Origin: Niastella soli
Lineage (GTDB): Bacteria > Bacteroidota > Bacteroidia > Chitinophagales > Chitinophagaceae
Direction of reading: 5' to 3'
NCBI RefSeq assembly: GCF_017742245.1
Contig: NZ_JAGHKO010000001.1
Coordinates: forward strand, 2,970,463-3,034,462
Length of the DNA: 64,000 nucleotides
Shown here: positions 33,977-42,331 of the stretch, one piece after another
How the letters are laid out: each line of letters opens with the position of its first letter
Numbering within the stretch: position 1 is the first letter of the stretch
The notes under the pieces: generated by a model
Seen by the model: the letters and a program-made list of their open reading frames with translations, nothing else
The model's database searches: none
What the model was told of the DNA's origin: nothing
Translations under genes and position numbers: made by a program

Positions 33977-35485
33977 ATGAAGAAAAACCGGCTCACCCTC
34001 TATATTCTGATAGCTATGGCTGCGGGTATTATTGTGGGTTACCTGATGCATGAGTCAGGAACTGGCCACAAAATTACCTATTCCCCTGCTAAAGATTATA
34101 CGGGTAAAGACGCTATCACGTTGGTTTTGTCGGGGAAAGAGGTAGTGCAGCCGATCGAGGTTGTTAAAGATTCTGCCATCTATCGTGAAACAAAAGCGGC
34201 TCCCGGCACCTGGGTGGTGGTGGCCAATACCAACGATGCCTATGAAATTGATCAACAGGCTACGCTTAACAAAATTAAAGTTGGGCCCAGTCATGGCTCC
34301 GCCTCAATAAAAGCGATCCAGTCGTTCAGTGACAATATTAAGTTATTGACTACTATTTTCCTGCGGCTGGTTCAAATGATTATAGCACCGCTGGTTTTTT
34401 GTACCCTGGTGGTGGGCATTGCCAAACTGGGCGATCTGAAAACTGTTGGACGCGTAGGCGGCAAAGCCCTGCTGTGGTTTATTTCCGCCTCACTGGTAAG
34501 CCTGCTCATTGGAATGCTGGTAGTTAACCTGTCGAAGCCAGGGAGCGCTATATCGGGTATGGAGGACGCCGCAGGCGCCAAAGATCTGATTGGTAAAACC
34601 CAGGAATTTTCTTTGGCTAAATTTGTGGAGCACGTATTCCCGAAAAGCGTAATAGAGTCTATGGCTACCAACGAAATACTGCAGATAGTGATCTTCAGTA
34701 TTTTTTTTGGTGTGGCTATGTCGGCACTGGGAGATATTACCAAACCTGTGGTAAAAGCGCTGGATGCCGTTGCGCACGTAATTTTAAAAATGGTGGGGTA
34801 TGTGATGAACTTCGCTCCCCTGGGAGTATTTGGGGCCATTGCTGCGGTAATTGCTACTAAAGGGTTGGAAGTGTTCATTTTCTATGGCAAATACCTGCTG
34901 TTCTTTTTAGTAGGTATTGCATTATTATGGGCTGTTTTATTTTCAGTGGGCTACCTGATCCTGGGAAAGCGTGTTGTCGATTTGTTAAAAAGAATTGGTT
35001 CGCCCATGCTGATTGCCTTTAGTACCACCAGCAGTGAGGCGGTATTTCCCAAACTCACGGAAGAATTGGAGCGATTTGGGTGCAAGGATAAAATAGTTTC
35101 ATTCATTTTACCGTTGGGATACAGTTTCAATCTCGATGGTAGTATGATGTACATGACCTTTGCCAGTTTGGCCATTGCGCAGGCTTCGGGTATCCATCTC
35201 GACCTTGGGACTCAATTGACAATGTTGATTGTGCTGATGTTAACGAGTAAAGGAATTGCCGGGGTGCCAAGGGCATCGCTGGTAGTTGTAACTGCAACAT
35301 GCGCCATGTTTAAAATACCACCAGAGGGTGTAGCGTTAATATTACCGATCGATCATTTTTGCGATATGTTCCGCACCATGACGAACGTAGTAGGAAATGC
35401 ACTGGCAACAAGTGTGGTTAGCAAATGGGAGGGAGAATTGAAACCTGAAATGGTACAGGCAGAACCGGTATTGGTAAACGATTAG
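33977..35485 (+). CDS. Dicarboxylate/amino-acid:cation symporter with enlarged first loop
   Basis: The 502-residue DAACS (GltP/DctA-like) protein has the family motifs FSTTSSEAVFPKL (HP1 loop), LGYSFNLDGSMMYMTFASLAIAQ (TM7 and the serine/NMDG region), GVPRASLVVVTA (HP2) and ILPIDHFCDMFRTMTNVVGN (TM8). Between TM1 and TM2 lies an insertion of about 85 residues (26-110), with no membrane segments and a beta-like composition (GKDAITLVLSGKEVVQPIEVVKDSAIY). Typical members are near 430 residues, so this is longer by about 75. Substrate is likely glutamate, aspartate or C4-dicarboxylate. The gene following encodes a DedA protein with its own extra domain. Confidence 0.9.
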   Translation: MKKNRLTLYILIAMAAGIIVGYLMHESGTGHKITYSPAKDYTGKDAITLVLSGKEVVQPIEVVKDSAIYRETKAAPGTWVVVANTNDAYEIDQQATLNKIKVGPSHGSASIKAIQSFSDNIKLLTTIFLRLVQMIIAPLVFCTLVVGIAKLGDLKTVGRVGGKALLWFISASLVSLLIGMLVVNLSKPGSAISGMEDAAGAKDLIGKTQEFSLAKFVEHVFPKSVIESMATNEILQIVIFSIFFGVAMSALGDITKPVVKALDAVAHVILKMVGYVMNFAPLGVFGAIAAVIATKGLEVFIFYGKYLLFFLVGIALLWAVLFSVGYLILGKRVVDLLKRIGSPMLIAFSTTSSEAVFPKLTEELERFGCKDKIVSFILPLGYSFNLDGSMMYMTFASLAIAQASGIHLDLGTQLTMLIVLMLTSKGIAGVPRASLVVVTATCAMFKIPPEGVALILPIDHFCDMFRTMTNVVGNALATSVVSKWEGELKPEMVQAEPVLVND

Positions 35486-35515
35486 GCGAAAACAATAACC
35501 TTACATTAAATTTTT

Positions 35516-36490
35516 ATGTTAAAACGACTGATATTTTTATTGTTGACTGTGTTGACTGTATCCGGATCCATGGCACAGCAACAAATAAGAATTCAATGTA
35601 CCAATCAGTACGAAACTCCGGTTAGTAAGATAACCGTATCAGCTGGCGGTCAAACTAAAGACTATACAACTGATATGTTGGGTTTTACAACCATCACCGT
35701 AAACCCGGCCGAGCCAATTACCATTACCAGTCAGTACCATGATGAACTTTCGGTAGCTGCCGGTTCATTAAAAGACAATGCTGTACTCACCCTGCATAAA
35801 TCATTTACCTGGAAAGACCTGCTGAACCCCATGTTCTATATTGTGTATGGCGGTTTTTTCCTGTTGTTGTTTATTGTATTTGCTGAAACCGGTTTGTTCG
35901 TTGGTTTCTTTTTGCCAGGCGACAGCCTGTTGTTTGTAGCTGGTATATACAGCGCCAATCTGGCCAATGACCTGTTTAGAAAAATAGGAATGGGCGGTGT
36001 CCGGTACGAATGGCTCGATCTGTTTGTACTGATCGCACTTATCTCTCTGGCCGGTATATTAGGTAATACTATAGGTTACTGGACAGGAAAAAAGATTGGT
36101 CCTACCATGTTCCACTGGCGCGACCGATTCCTGTTCAAGAAAAAATATTTATACGATGCGCATGAGTTTTATGAAAAGCATGGTGGTGGTGCAATCGTAT
36201 TCGCCCGTTTTCTGCCTATCATCAGAACGTTTGCTCCTATTGTTGCCGGTATTGTTGATATGGACAAAAAGAAGTTCTCCTTCTTCAATATGATAGGTTG
36301 CGTTGCCTGGGTATTCAGTATGATCATCGCCGGGCATTTCCTGCAAAAATGGATCTTCACCCAATTCAATTTTGACCTGAAGAAACACCTCGAACTGATA
36401 GTTCTGGGTATTGTAATCGTAACCACTGCCCCTGTAATTATTAAATTATTATCCGGAAAAAAGAAGGTATCTCAACCCCCAACTAATTAA
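35516..36490 (+). CDS. DedA family membrane protein with N-terminal exported domain
   Basis: The 324-residue protein starts with a signal peptide (MLKRLIFLLLTVLTVSGSMAQ) and a beta-sandwich-like domain (22-105; IQCTNQYETPVSKITVSAGGQTKDYTTDMLGF). A DedA/SNARE-associated (PF09335-like) module follows with FFLPGDSLLFVAG, the GNTIGYWTGKKIGP pattern and GGGAIVFARFLPIIRTFAPIVAGIVDM. DedA proteins are flippases or transporters for undecaprenyl phosphate and lipids. The extra domain is not part of canonical DedA and would lie in the periplasm. It is 30 bp from the symporter and 4 bp before the next gene (MFS), so an operon is probable. Confidence 0.9.
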   Translation: MLKRLIFLLLTVLTVSGSMAQQQIRIQCTNQYETPVSKITVSAGGQTKDYTTDMLGFTTITVNPAEPITITSQYHDELSVAAGSLKDNAVLTLHKSFTWKDLLNPMFYIVYGGFFLLLFIVFAETGLFVGFFLPGDSLLFVAGIYSANLANDLFRKIGMGGVRYEWLDLFVLIALISLAGILGNTIGYWTGKKIGPTMFHWRDRFLFKKKYLYDAHEFYEKHGGGAIVFARFLPIIRTFAPIVAGIVDMDKKKFSFFNMIGCVAWVFSMIIAGHFLQKWIFTQFNFDLKKHLELIVLGIVIVTTAPVIIKLLSGKKKVSQPPTN

Positions 36491-36494
36491 TCCA

Positions 36495-37718
36495 ATGCAA
36501 TCAAAACAAGTTTCTGTTTTTAGCCTGGCAGTATTGGTAGCTGCGCTGGGCTATTTTGTAGACATTTATGATCTGTTACTCTTTAGCATCATTCGGGTTC
36601 CCTCTTTACAGGACCTGGGGCTTAACCAGGACCAAATTGCTTCAGACGGTCTGTTCATCATCAATATCCAAATGGCCGGTTTGTTGATCGGTGGCATTTT
36701 ATGGGGTATTCTGGGTGATAAGAAAGGCCGGTTAAAAGTATTGTACGCTTCCATCATTTTGTATTCACTGGGTAATATTGCCAACGGTTTTGTACAAACA
36801 GTAAACCAATATGCGGCCGTCCGGTTTTTGACAGGTGTTGGCCTGGCAGGTGAATTAGGTGCCGGTATTACCCTGGTAAGTGAATTGTTACCAAAAGAAA
36901 AAAGAGGTATAGGAACGTCGTTGGTGGCCGGTGTTGGTTTAACCGGTGCCGTGGTAGCTTTCTTTTTTAAACAAACTTTTTCTTCCTGGCGCACATGCTA
37001 TTTCATTGGTGGCGGCCTTGGATTCCTGTTGTTGCTGTTACGGGTGGGCGTATTGGAATCGGGCATGTTCCAGAACATTCAGCATAGTAATGTTTCGAAA
37101 GGAAATTTTTTCATGTTGTTCAATAATGGCAAGCGGTTAAGAAAATACCTGTGCAGTATTTTGATCGGGTTGCCTACCTGGTTTGTGATTGGTATTCTGG
37201 TTAGTTTCTCAAAAGAGTTCGGCGAAAAAATGGGTGTTGTTGGCGCTGTTGACCCTGGTAAAGCCGTTATGTTTGCGTATGCTGCTATCTCTATCGGCGA
37301 CATCGCCGTCGGCTTTGTAAGCCAGGCGCTTCGAAGCCGTAAAAAGGCACTGTATATTTTTTATGGAATAACGGCTGTTGGGATAGTGTGGTTTTTTAAT
37401 TTAAGTGGTCAATCGGTAAACAGTTTGTATGCAGCCTGCGCATTGTTAGGCTTTGGAACAGGTTTCTGGGCCATTTTTGTTACCATGGCTGCTGAGCAAT
37501 TTGGCACAAATATAAGAGCCACAGCCGCTACCACGGTGCCCAATATGGTGCGGGGTGCATTGATCCTGATCTCTATCATGTTCACCTCGCTGCAGGCTTC
37601 AGCCGGCTATGTAAAAAGCGGGTTGATCACTGGTATAGTTGCCATGGTTATTGGTTTGGGTGCTGCAATTTTAACAGAAGAAACTTTTCATAAAGATCTT
37701 AACTACGTAGAGGAGTGA
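36495..37718 (+). CDS. MFS transporter (metabolite:H+ symporter-like)
   Basis: The 407-residue protein has 12 membrane segments. Signature loops are GDKKGRLKVLYASI (the 2-3 loop), GVGLAGELGAGITLVSELLPKEKRGIGTSLV (motif with the RG loop), and AISIGDIAVGFVSQALRSRKKALYIFYG between TM6 and TM8. The start MQSKQVSVFSLAVLVAALGYFVDIYDLLLFSIIR is typical of the sugar-porter or aromatic-acid branches of MFS. The substrate is unknown. It lies 4 bp after dedA and 14 bp before the heptosyltransferase-like gene, so all three probably belong to one transcript. Confidence 0.85.
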   Translation: MQSKQVSVFSLAVLVAALGYFVDIYDLLLFSIIRVPSLQDLGLNQDQIASDGLFIINIQMAGLLIGGILWGILGDKKGRLKVLYASIILYSLGNIANGFVQTVNQYAAVRFLTGVGLAGELGAGITLVSELLPKEKRGIGTSLVAGVGLTGAVVAFFFKQTFSSWRTCYFIGGGLGFLLLLLRVGVLESGMFQNIQHSNVSKGNFFMLFNNGKRLRKYLCSILIGLPTWFVIGILVSFSKEFGEKMGVVGAVDPGKAVMFAYAAISIGDIAVGFVSQALRSRKKALYIFYGITAVGIVWFFNLSGQSVNSLYAACALLGFGTGFWAIFVTMAAEQFGTNIRATAATTVPNMVRGALILISIMFTSLQASAGYVKSGLITGIVAMVIGLGAAILTEETFHKDLNYVEE

Positions 37719-37732
37719 TCGGGTATTGAAGT

Positions 37733-38749
37733 ATGAAAATTCTTATTATCAGATTTAGTTCTATCGGGGATATTGTATTAACTACACCTGTTGTCCGTTG
37801 CCTGAAAAAACAGGTGCCGGAAGCTGAGGTGCATTATCTTACCAAAGCCAACTTTAAGGCGGTATTGGAAGCAAATCCCTATATCGATAAACTGCATTTC
37901 ATGCAGGATGACCTGCAGGCCATCATTCCGGAATTGCAAGCCGAGAATTTTGATTATGTGATCGATCTGCATCACAACCTGCGCACCATGCGGGTTAAAA
38001 AGGCATTGGGCAAAAAAGCGTTTTCTTTCAATAAGCTCAACATTCAAAAGTTTATTTACACTACTATTAAGCTGAATGTGCTGCCCGATGTGCATATCGT
38101 AGACCGCTACCTGGAAACGGTGGCCTCCTTGGGTGTGAAGAATGATGGTCAGGGATTGGATTATTTCGTTCCCGATACCGACAGGGTAAAGGAAAGTGAT
38201 ATTCCCGCCGGGCACCTGGCCGGTTATATTGGTATCGTGATAGGCGCTGCCCATAACACCAAGAAATTACCGCTACACAAACTGAAGGAGTTATGCGGCG
38301 CCATTGAACACCCGATCATTTTACTGGGAGGGAAAGAAGACCGGGATACTGGCGAACAAATTGCCAGTGTTGATCCGCATAAGATCTATAACTCCTGCGG
38401 AAAATTCAATATCAACGAATCGGCCGATCTGGTTCGACGCGCCAAATTGATCATAACCCACGATACGGGTTTAATGCATATCGCTTCCGCTTTTAAAAAA
38501 CAGGTCATTTCAATTTGGGGGAATACCGTGCCCCAGTTTGGCATGTATCCTTATTACGGCGCTCTGTCGCCGCAGTTACCTAAAGACAAGCTGCCCTATG
38601 ATATTATGGAAGTTAGGCCATTGTATTGCCGGCCCTGTTCCAAAATAGGGTATAATAAGTGTCCGCTCGGGCATTTTAAATGCATGGAGAAGCAGTCCAT
38701 AACAGACATCGTGAATAAGGTAAACCAAAGGCTTACCAGGAAAGTATAA
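37733..38749 (+). CDS. Glycosyltransferase family 9 (ADP-heptose:LPS heptosyltransferase-like)
   Basis: The 338-residue cytoplasmic GT-B enzyme opens with MKILIIRFSSIGDIVLTTPVVRCLKK, the family-9 N-terminal mark. The second domain has IGIVIGAAHNTKKLPLHKLKELCG, ILLGGKEDRDTGEQI, LITHDTGLMHIASAFKKQVISIWG and a Cys-rich tail CRPCSKIGYNKCPLGHFKCM that recurs in the Bacteroidota branch. It would transfer a heptose or another sugar to lipopolysaccharide or a glycan core. The operon context (DedA, MFS) points to envelope assembly but does not name a substrate. Confidence 0.88.
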   Translation: MKILIIRFSSIGDIVLTTPVVRCLKKQVPEAEVHYLTKANFKAVLEANPYIDKLHFMQDDLQAIIPELQAENFDYVIDLHHNLRTMRVKKALGKKAFSFNKLNIQKFIYTTIKLNVLPDVHIVDRYLETVASLGVKNDGQGLDYFVPDTDRVKESDIPAGHLAGYIGIVIGAAHNTKKLPLHKLKELCGAIEHPIILLGGKEDRDTGEQIASVDPHKIYNSCGKFNINESADLVRRAKLIITHDTGLMHIASAFKKQVISIWGNTVPQFGMYPYYGALSPQLPKDKLPYDIMEVRPLYCRPCSKIGYNKCPLGHFKCMEKQSITDIVNKVNQRLTRKV

Positions 38750-38751
38750 AT

Positions 38752-38812
38752 AAGCAATGGGAAATATGCAATTGGCAAAGTTTAATTGTTTTGCCAATTG
38801 CGTATTATCTAT
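38752..38812. repeat. Degenerate 7-bp repeats forming a strong hairpin
   Basis: Heptads GCAATGG, GAAATAT, GCAATTG, GCAAAGT precede a 12-bp perfect inverted repeat GCAATTGGCAAA / TTTGCCAATTGC (38768-38801). It lies between two converging genes and probably serves as a bidirectional terminator. Confidence 0.5.
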
Positions 38813-39327
38813 TGAATAGCCACTAATTTATTTTTCCAGGCTACTGGTATCTCGTTGATATCGTAAATTTTTAATTGAGGCACTTGTTGGCTGCCAGCAG
38901 CTGCTGTTTTGTTTTCGACTTCCAATGTTTCCATCACAGCCACATCGTTTATCCGGTACATAGCGCCAGAAGCGGGGTCAATTACCAAAATGCCAAGCAA
39001 ACCAAGATATCCAAAAAGGAAATTACCAAAATACCAGCCATTGAGTTTGGCACTGATCGGAATTCTTTTTGTAACATAACCTACCTTACTGATCTCAATA
39101 TCGTAGATAGCCCTTTGAAAGAAGCCGCCACCTGGTTTAAGTTTTACCAGGGCTGGGGTATGGCCATCAAAAACCTCTATACCCCGTCGATTGGTGATGG
39201 TAATACGGGCGTTACGTGGTTCGCTGTCGATGGTAATGGGGTAAACCGCTTTGCTAACAATTGATGCGCATGATGTTGTAAGAGTGATAAGGCTGACAAG
39301 CAATAGCGTTTTGGTTGGGAATAACAT
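38809..39327 (-). CDS. Lipoprotein with PEGA-like domain
   Basis: The 172-residue protein has a lipoprotein signal (MLFPTKTLLLVSLITLTTSC, lipobox LTTSC). The segment ITIDSEPRNARITITNRRGIEVFDGHTPALVKLKPGGGFFQRAIYDIEISKVGYVTKRIPI resembles a PEGA domain (peptides that fold on surface proteins), followed by a short hydrophobic stretch (NFLFGYLGLLGILVI) and a charged tail. The function is unknown. It converges on the glycosyltransferase gene through the hairpin tract and has no close partner on its strand. Confidence 0.72.
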   Translation of the reverse strand: MLFPTKTLLLVSLITLTTSCASIVSKAVYPITIDSEPRNARITITNRRGIEVFDGHTPALVKLKPGGGFFQRAIYDIEISKVGYVTKRIPISAKLNGWYFGNFLFGYLGLLGILVIDPASGAMYRINDVAVMETLEVENKTAAAGSQQVPQLKIYDINEIPVAWKNKLVAIQ

Positions 39328-39458
39328 ATAGTTTATTTAAGGGTGCGACAAAATAGACAGAAAAATCAACTAAATCAATGGGCCGGAAGGTCTAAAAAAA
39401 AGTTAATGTCTTAGTGAACATTGATCCTGGCTCAAGTTGATTTATATATTAATTCCCT

Positions 39459-40745
39459 TTAATTCATTTTGGTTTTGACCAGCGTTTCAAGTTTGGTGGT
39501 TATCAGTCTTTTTTCCGCGAGGGAGGTGGTTAATACAAGTGCCTGTTGCAGGAATTTACTGGCATTGTGATCATCGCCCAGTTGTATATATAATTCGCCC
39601 AGCACTGCACTGTAAATATATTGAGAGGTTATAAGCTGTTCAATGGCATCCAGCTGCCATATTTCTTTCAGGGCTGCTACCGTTTCATTTAATTGAGATA
39701 ATACAATAGCGCGGTTTAAAATAACCAGTGGGGTGCGCTTTTGTTGCAGCAGCATGTCGTACAATTGCAGCATGCGTTGCCAGTTGGTGGTCGCAAAGGA
39801 ACTGGCCAGACAATGTTCGGCAGCAATGGCCGATTCCAGATGATATACGCTCAGTTCATCGCCTTGGGATGACAGGTTCAGGTATTCATATCCTTTTTGA
39901 ATAAGCGCTTTGTTCCAGGTATTTCTGTCCTGGTGCTGCAGTAATATGATGGAGTTGTTCTCGTCGAGGCGGCTTTCAAAACGCGATGCCTGAAAACACA
40001 TTAAGGAAAACAGGGCAAAGGTAGAAGGCTGTTTTCCGGCCCGGTGTTCCGTTAGTAACAGGCAAAGCCGCATGGCTTCCGCGCATAGGTCTTTGCGGAT
40101 CACTTCATTGGGTTGCTGCGATTTGTATCCTTCATTAAAAAGTAAGTATAATACCGTATATACTACATGAAGTCGGCTGTACAATTCCCTGCCTGATGGG
40201 ATCTCGAGCGAGATCCTGTTATCTTTTAAGAACTGTTTGGCCCGGTATAAACGCTTTTGTATAACGGCGTCATTGGTAAGAAGGGCATGGGCAATTTCAG
40301 CCACTCCAAAACCTGAAACCGTTTTCAGGGTGAGGGCAATCTGGTCTTCTTCTTTTAAGGCGGGGTGGCAACAGGCAAAGATCATTCGCAGCTGGCTGTC
40401 GGCAATTTCCGTTTCCGAGAAAAATTGTTGAATCGTGTTTTCTGCTTCCTGTTGCAGTTCATTGGCCAGTTCCTGCGAGTATTGTTGAAAATGTTGCTGG
40501 CGGCGAATAATATCAATAGCCCGGTTGCGGGCTACCTGCATCAGCCAGCCGGCTGGGTTATCGGGCAATTGTTTGAACGTCCAGGCGTGAATGGCCCGCA
40601 AAAAGGATTCCTGCACCACATCTTCGATCATTTCGAGGTTGTGCATGCCGAAAATGCGAATGAGCACAGCGATCATCTTCCCCGACTGGTGCCGGAAAAG
40701 ATGATCGACCAGTTGCGCCACGCCTTCTTGTGCTCCTTCTTTCAT
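39459..40745 (-). CDS. ECF42-type RNA polymerase sigma factor
   Basis: The 428-residue protein is a sigma-70 extracytoplasmic-function factor with sigma2 (LIRIFGMHNLEMIEDVVQESFLRAIHAW), sigma4 (FSETEIADSQLRMIFACCHPALKEEDQIALTLKTVSGFGVAEIAHALLTNDAVIQKRLYRAK) and a long C-terminal domain with TPR-like helices (AALKEIWQLDAIEQL, YIYSAVLGELYIQLGDDHNASKFLQQAL). This layout, with the YciI gene directly upstream, marks the ECF42 group, which has no anti-sigma factor; the C-terminal domain is thought to control activity. Its ATG follows the YciI stop by 2 bp. Typical partner proteins carry DGPF domains, as seen here. Confidence 0.92.
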   Translation of the reverse strand: MKEGAQEGVAQLVDHLFRHQSGKMIAVLIRIFGMHNLEMIEDVVQESFLRAIHAWTFKQLPDNPAGWLMQVARNRAIDIIRRQQHFQQYSQELANELQQEAENTIQQFFSETEIADSQLRMIFACCHPALKEEDQIALTLKTVSGFGVAEIAHALLTNDAVIQKRLYRAKQFLKDNRISLEIPSGRELYSRLHVVYTVLYLLFNEGYKSQQPNEVIRKDLCAEAMRLCLLLTEHRAGKQPSTFALFSLMCFQASRFESRLDENNSIILLQHQDRNTWNKALIQKGYEYLNLSSQGDELSVYHLESAIAAEHCLASSFATTNWQRMLQLYDMLLQQKRTPLVILNRAIVLSQLNETVAALKEIWQLDAIEQLITSQYIYSAVLGELYIQLGDDHNASKFLQQALVLTTSLAEKRLITTKLETLVKTKMN

Positions 40746-40747
40746 AA

Positions 40748-41110
40748 TTAACTGTGGGCCTGCATCATTTCTTCAACTTTCATCACTTCCCGCACTTCAA
40801 CGCTGCCATTCAGTGGCAGGTCAGGGCATCCTTTGGCCAGTTCCGTTGCTTGTTCCAACGTATTGGCTTTGATGATAAAGAAGCCACCAACCAGTTCTTT
40901 GCTTTCTGTAAATGGTCCATCGGTTACCAGTAATTTGGCGCCTTTTACCGTTTTACCATCCGGTGTTAAAGGCTCCCCAGCCACATAAATATTTTTAGCT
41001 TTCAGTTCGTCTATCCAGGTCATCCATTTTTGCATGTGTTGTTGCATTTGTTCTGCTGAGAAATTGTATTGCTCGGCAGCGCCCCGGAAAATGAACATAA
41101 AATCTTTCAT
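40748..41110 (-). CDS. YciI / DGPF-domain protein
   Basis: The 120-residue protein has the YCII-related fold with MKDFMFIFRG, QQHMQKWMTWIDELKAKNIYVAGEPLTPDGK and the characteristic DGPFTESKELVGGFFIIKANTLEQATELAKGCP. DGPF proteins are regular partners of ECF42 sigma factors and are predicted small enzymes or metal-binding proteins without a settled substrate. It is the first gene of the pair; its stop is 2 bp before the sigma-factor start, so they are translationally close. Confidence 0.92.
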   Translation of the reverse strand: MKDFMFIFRGAAEQYNFSAEQMQQHMQKWMTWIDELKAKNIYVAGEPLTPDGKTVKGAKLLVTDGPFTESKELVGGFFIIKANTLEQATELAKGCPDLPLNGSVEVREVMKVEEMMQAHS

Positions 41111-41225
41111 AACGGTAAATTTTAAAGATTACAATTAAGTTACCGGGAAAATGACGAATGGAGGGAACCAGACAGGACAAAGTTGGTAAAAAAAATTATG
41201 AGGTTGGAAAAGTGGGGTAGGGACA

Positions 41226-41300
41226 GGAAGTTGGAAGTAGGAAGTGATGTTGTATGTAGAAAGTATAAAGTTGACAGGTTAACAAGTTGACAAGTTAACT
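41226..41300. repeat. Degenerate 7-8 bp repeat tract
   Basis: A GGAAGTT / GGAAGTA / GGAAGTG series with 7-bp period changes to octads GTTGACAG, GTTAACAA, GTTGACAA. It lies in the spacer between the YciI gene and the T9SS-type gene. Confidence 0.5.
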
Positions 41301-41337
41301 AAGACAGATGCAAGCAACTGCAACTAATTCAGCCACA

Positions 41338-42108
41338 CTACCTAATGAAGATCTTCTCTACAACATTCCGTTGCGGGTCATTGCCCAACAGCCGTACATA
41401 ACAAATGCCTTCCGCCAGGTGGCTTAATGAGATATCTGTTCTACCTGTTTTGCCGCTTAAAAGCTGGGTTTGTAAAATAACCCCCTGACTGTTTATGATC
41501 TGCGCCATCTTAAAGGAATCGTTCAGGTATAAACTAACCATTTCCGTATTTACTATTGTAGGAAATACATAATTCTGGGTGGAACCGGTAGCTGCCAGTT
41601 TTAAAATGGGCGTGTAATCATACCGGCCGGTTGCATCGGTTATACGAATGCGATAAAACAACTGATCGCGGATGTTTACCGGGTAATGTCTGAAGGAATA
41701 GTTTTTTCCGCTCAAATAGTTCCCGGCAGCCAATACACCTACCCGTTGAAAGTTAATCCCATCTGAACTGAATTCTATCTCATATAATTTAAGGTTATCA
41801 GGTTCCCAGGTACTGCGCCATTGTAATACAATACCGTCGTTTTGCGAAGCGGTAATGATCAGGTCACGCATTTCTACCGGGTTTGGCAACGCTGTCATCG
41901 CATTGTTGCCTTCATATACGAGCCTGGTATTTTGACGAAAGTCAATAAATTCATTGGGAATAACTTTCCCCGTATAAGCGGGAACATAACCGGCTGAAGA
42001 TTGATCGGCGGGTGTTTGCGCATTAGTGGGATTCATCGTCATACTGCTTATCAGTAAAATAGCTGTAAGGCAAAGAGTTCTGCCAACTTCAGCGTATACA
42101 TGTTTCAT
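41338..42108 (-). CDS. Exported protein with T9SS type A sorting domain
   Basis: The 256-residue protein has a signal-like N-terminus (LCLTAILLISSMTMNPTNA). The central part (IVLQWRSTWEPDNLKLYEIEFSSDGINFQRVGV) resembles a fibronectin-like or Ig-like beta domain common before type IX secretion tails. The last 75 residues (FPTIVNTEMVSLYLNDSFKMAQIINSQGVIL...SLSHLAEGICYVRLLGN) follow the T9SS type A sorting pattern with a conserved G-x-Y-x-V/L near the end. It is probably secreted or surface attached; the function is unknown. The gene is monocistronic. Confidence 0.78.
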   Translation of the reverse strand: MKHVYAEVGRTLCLTAILLISSMTMNPTNAQTPADQSSAGYVPAYTGKVIPNEFIDFRQNTRLVYEGNNAMTALPNPVEMRDLIITASQNDGIVLQWRSTWEPDNLKLYEIEFSSDGINFQRVGVLAAGNYLSGKNYSFRHYPVNIRDQLFYRIRITDATGRYDYTPILKLAATGSTQNYVFPTIVNTEMVSLYLNDSFKMAQIINSQGVILQTQLLSGKTGRTDISLSHLAEGICYVRLLGNDPQRNVVEKIFIR

Positions 42109-42270
42109 ATTTTACACTTTAGCGTTCAAGAATGAATTGCAGTACAGTCGCTGGCAGGTAGTGGCTGTTATATAGTAGGAATCAAATTCAGTGCCTGGCT
42201 GCAGGCGGTTGAATTAATGAGATGTTATTGGGGGAGAGAGAAGGCGGGGAGTTGGAGGAACAGAGCAAAA

Positions 42271-42312
42271 AAAATAGGAAGTACGAGTATATGGCGCTTC
42301 GTACTTCCTACT
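42271..42312 (-). terminator. Terminator of malate dehydrogenase gene
   Basis: The 12-bp stem TAGGAAGTACGA / TCGTACTTCCTA has an A-run on its left, 20 bp after the mdh stop. Confidence 0.8.
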
Positions 42313-42331
42313 TCTTACTGTAAGCTCGTTA

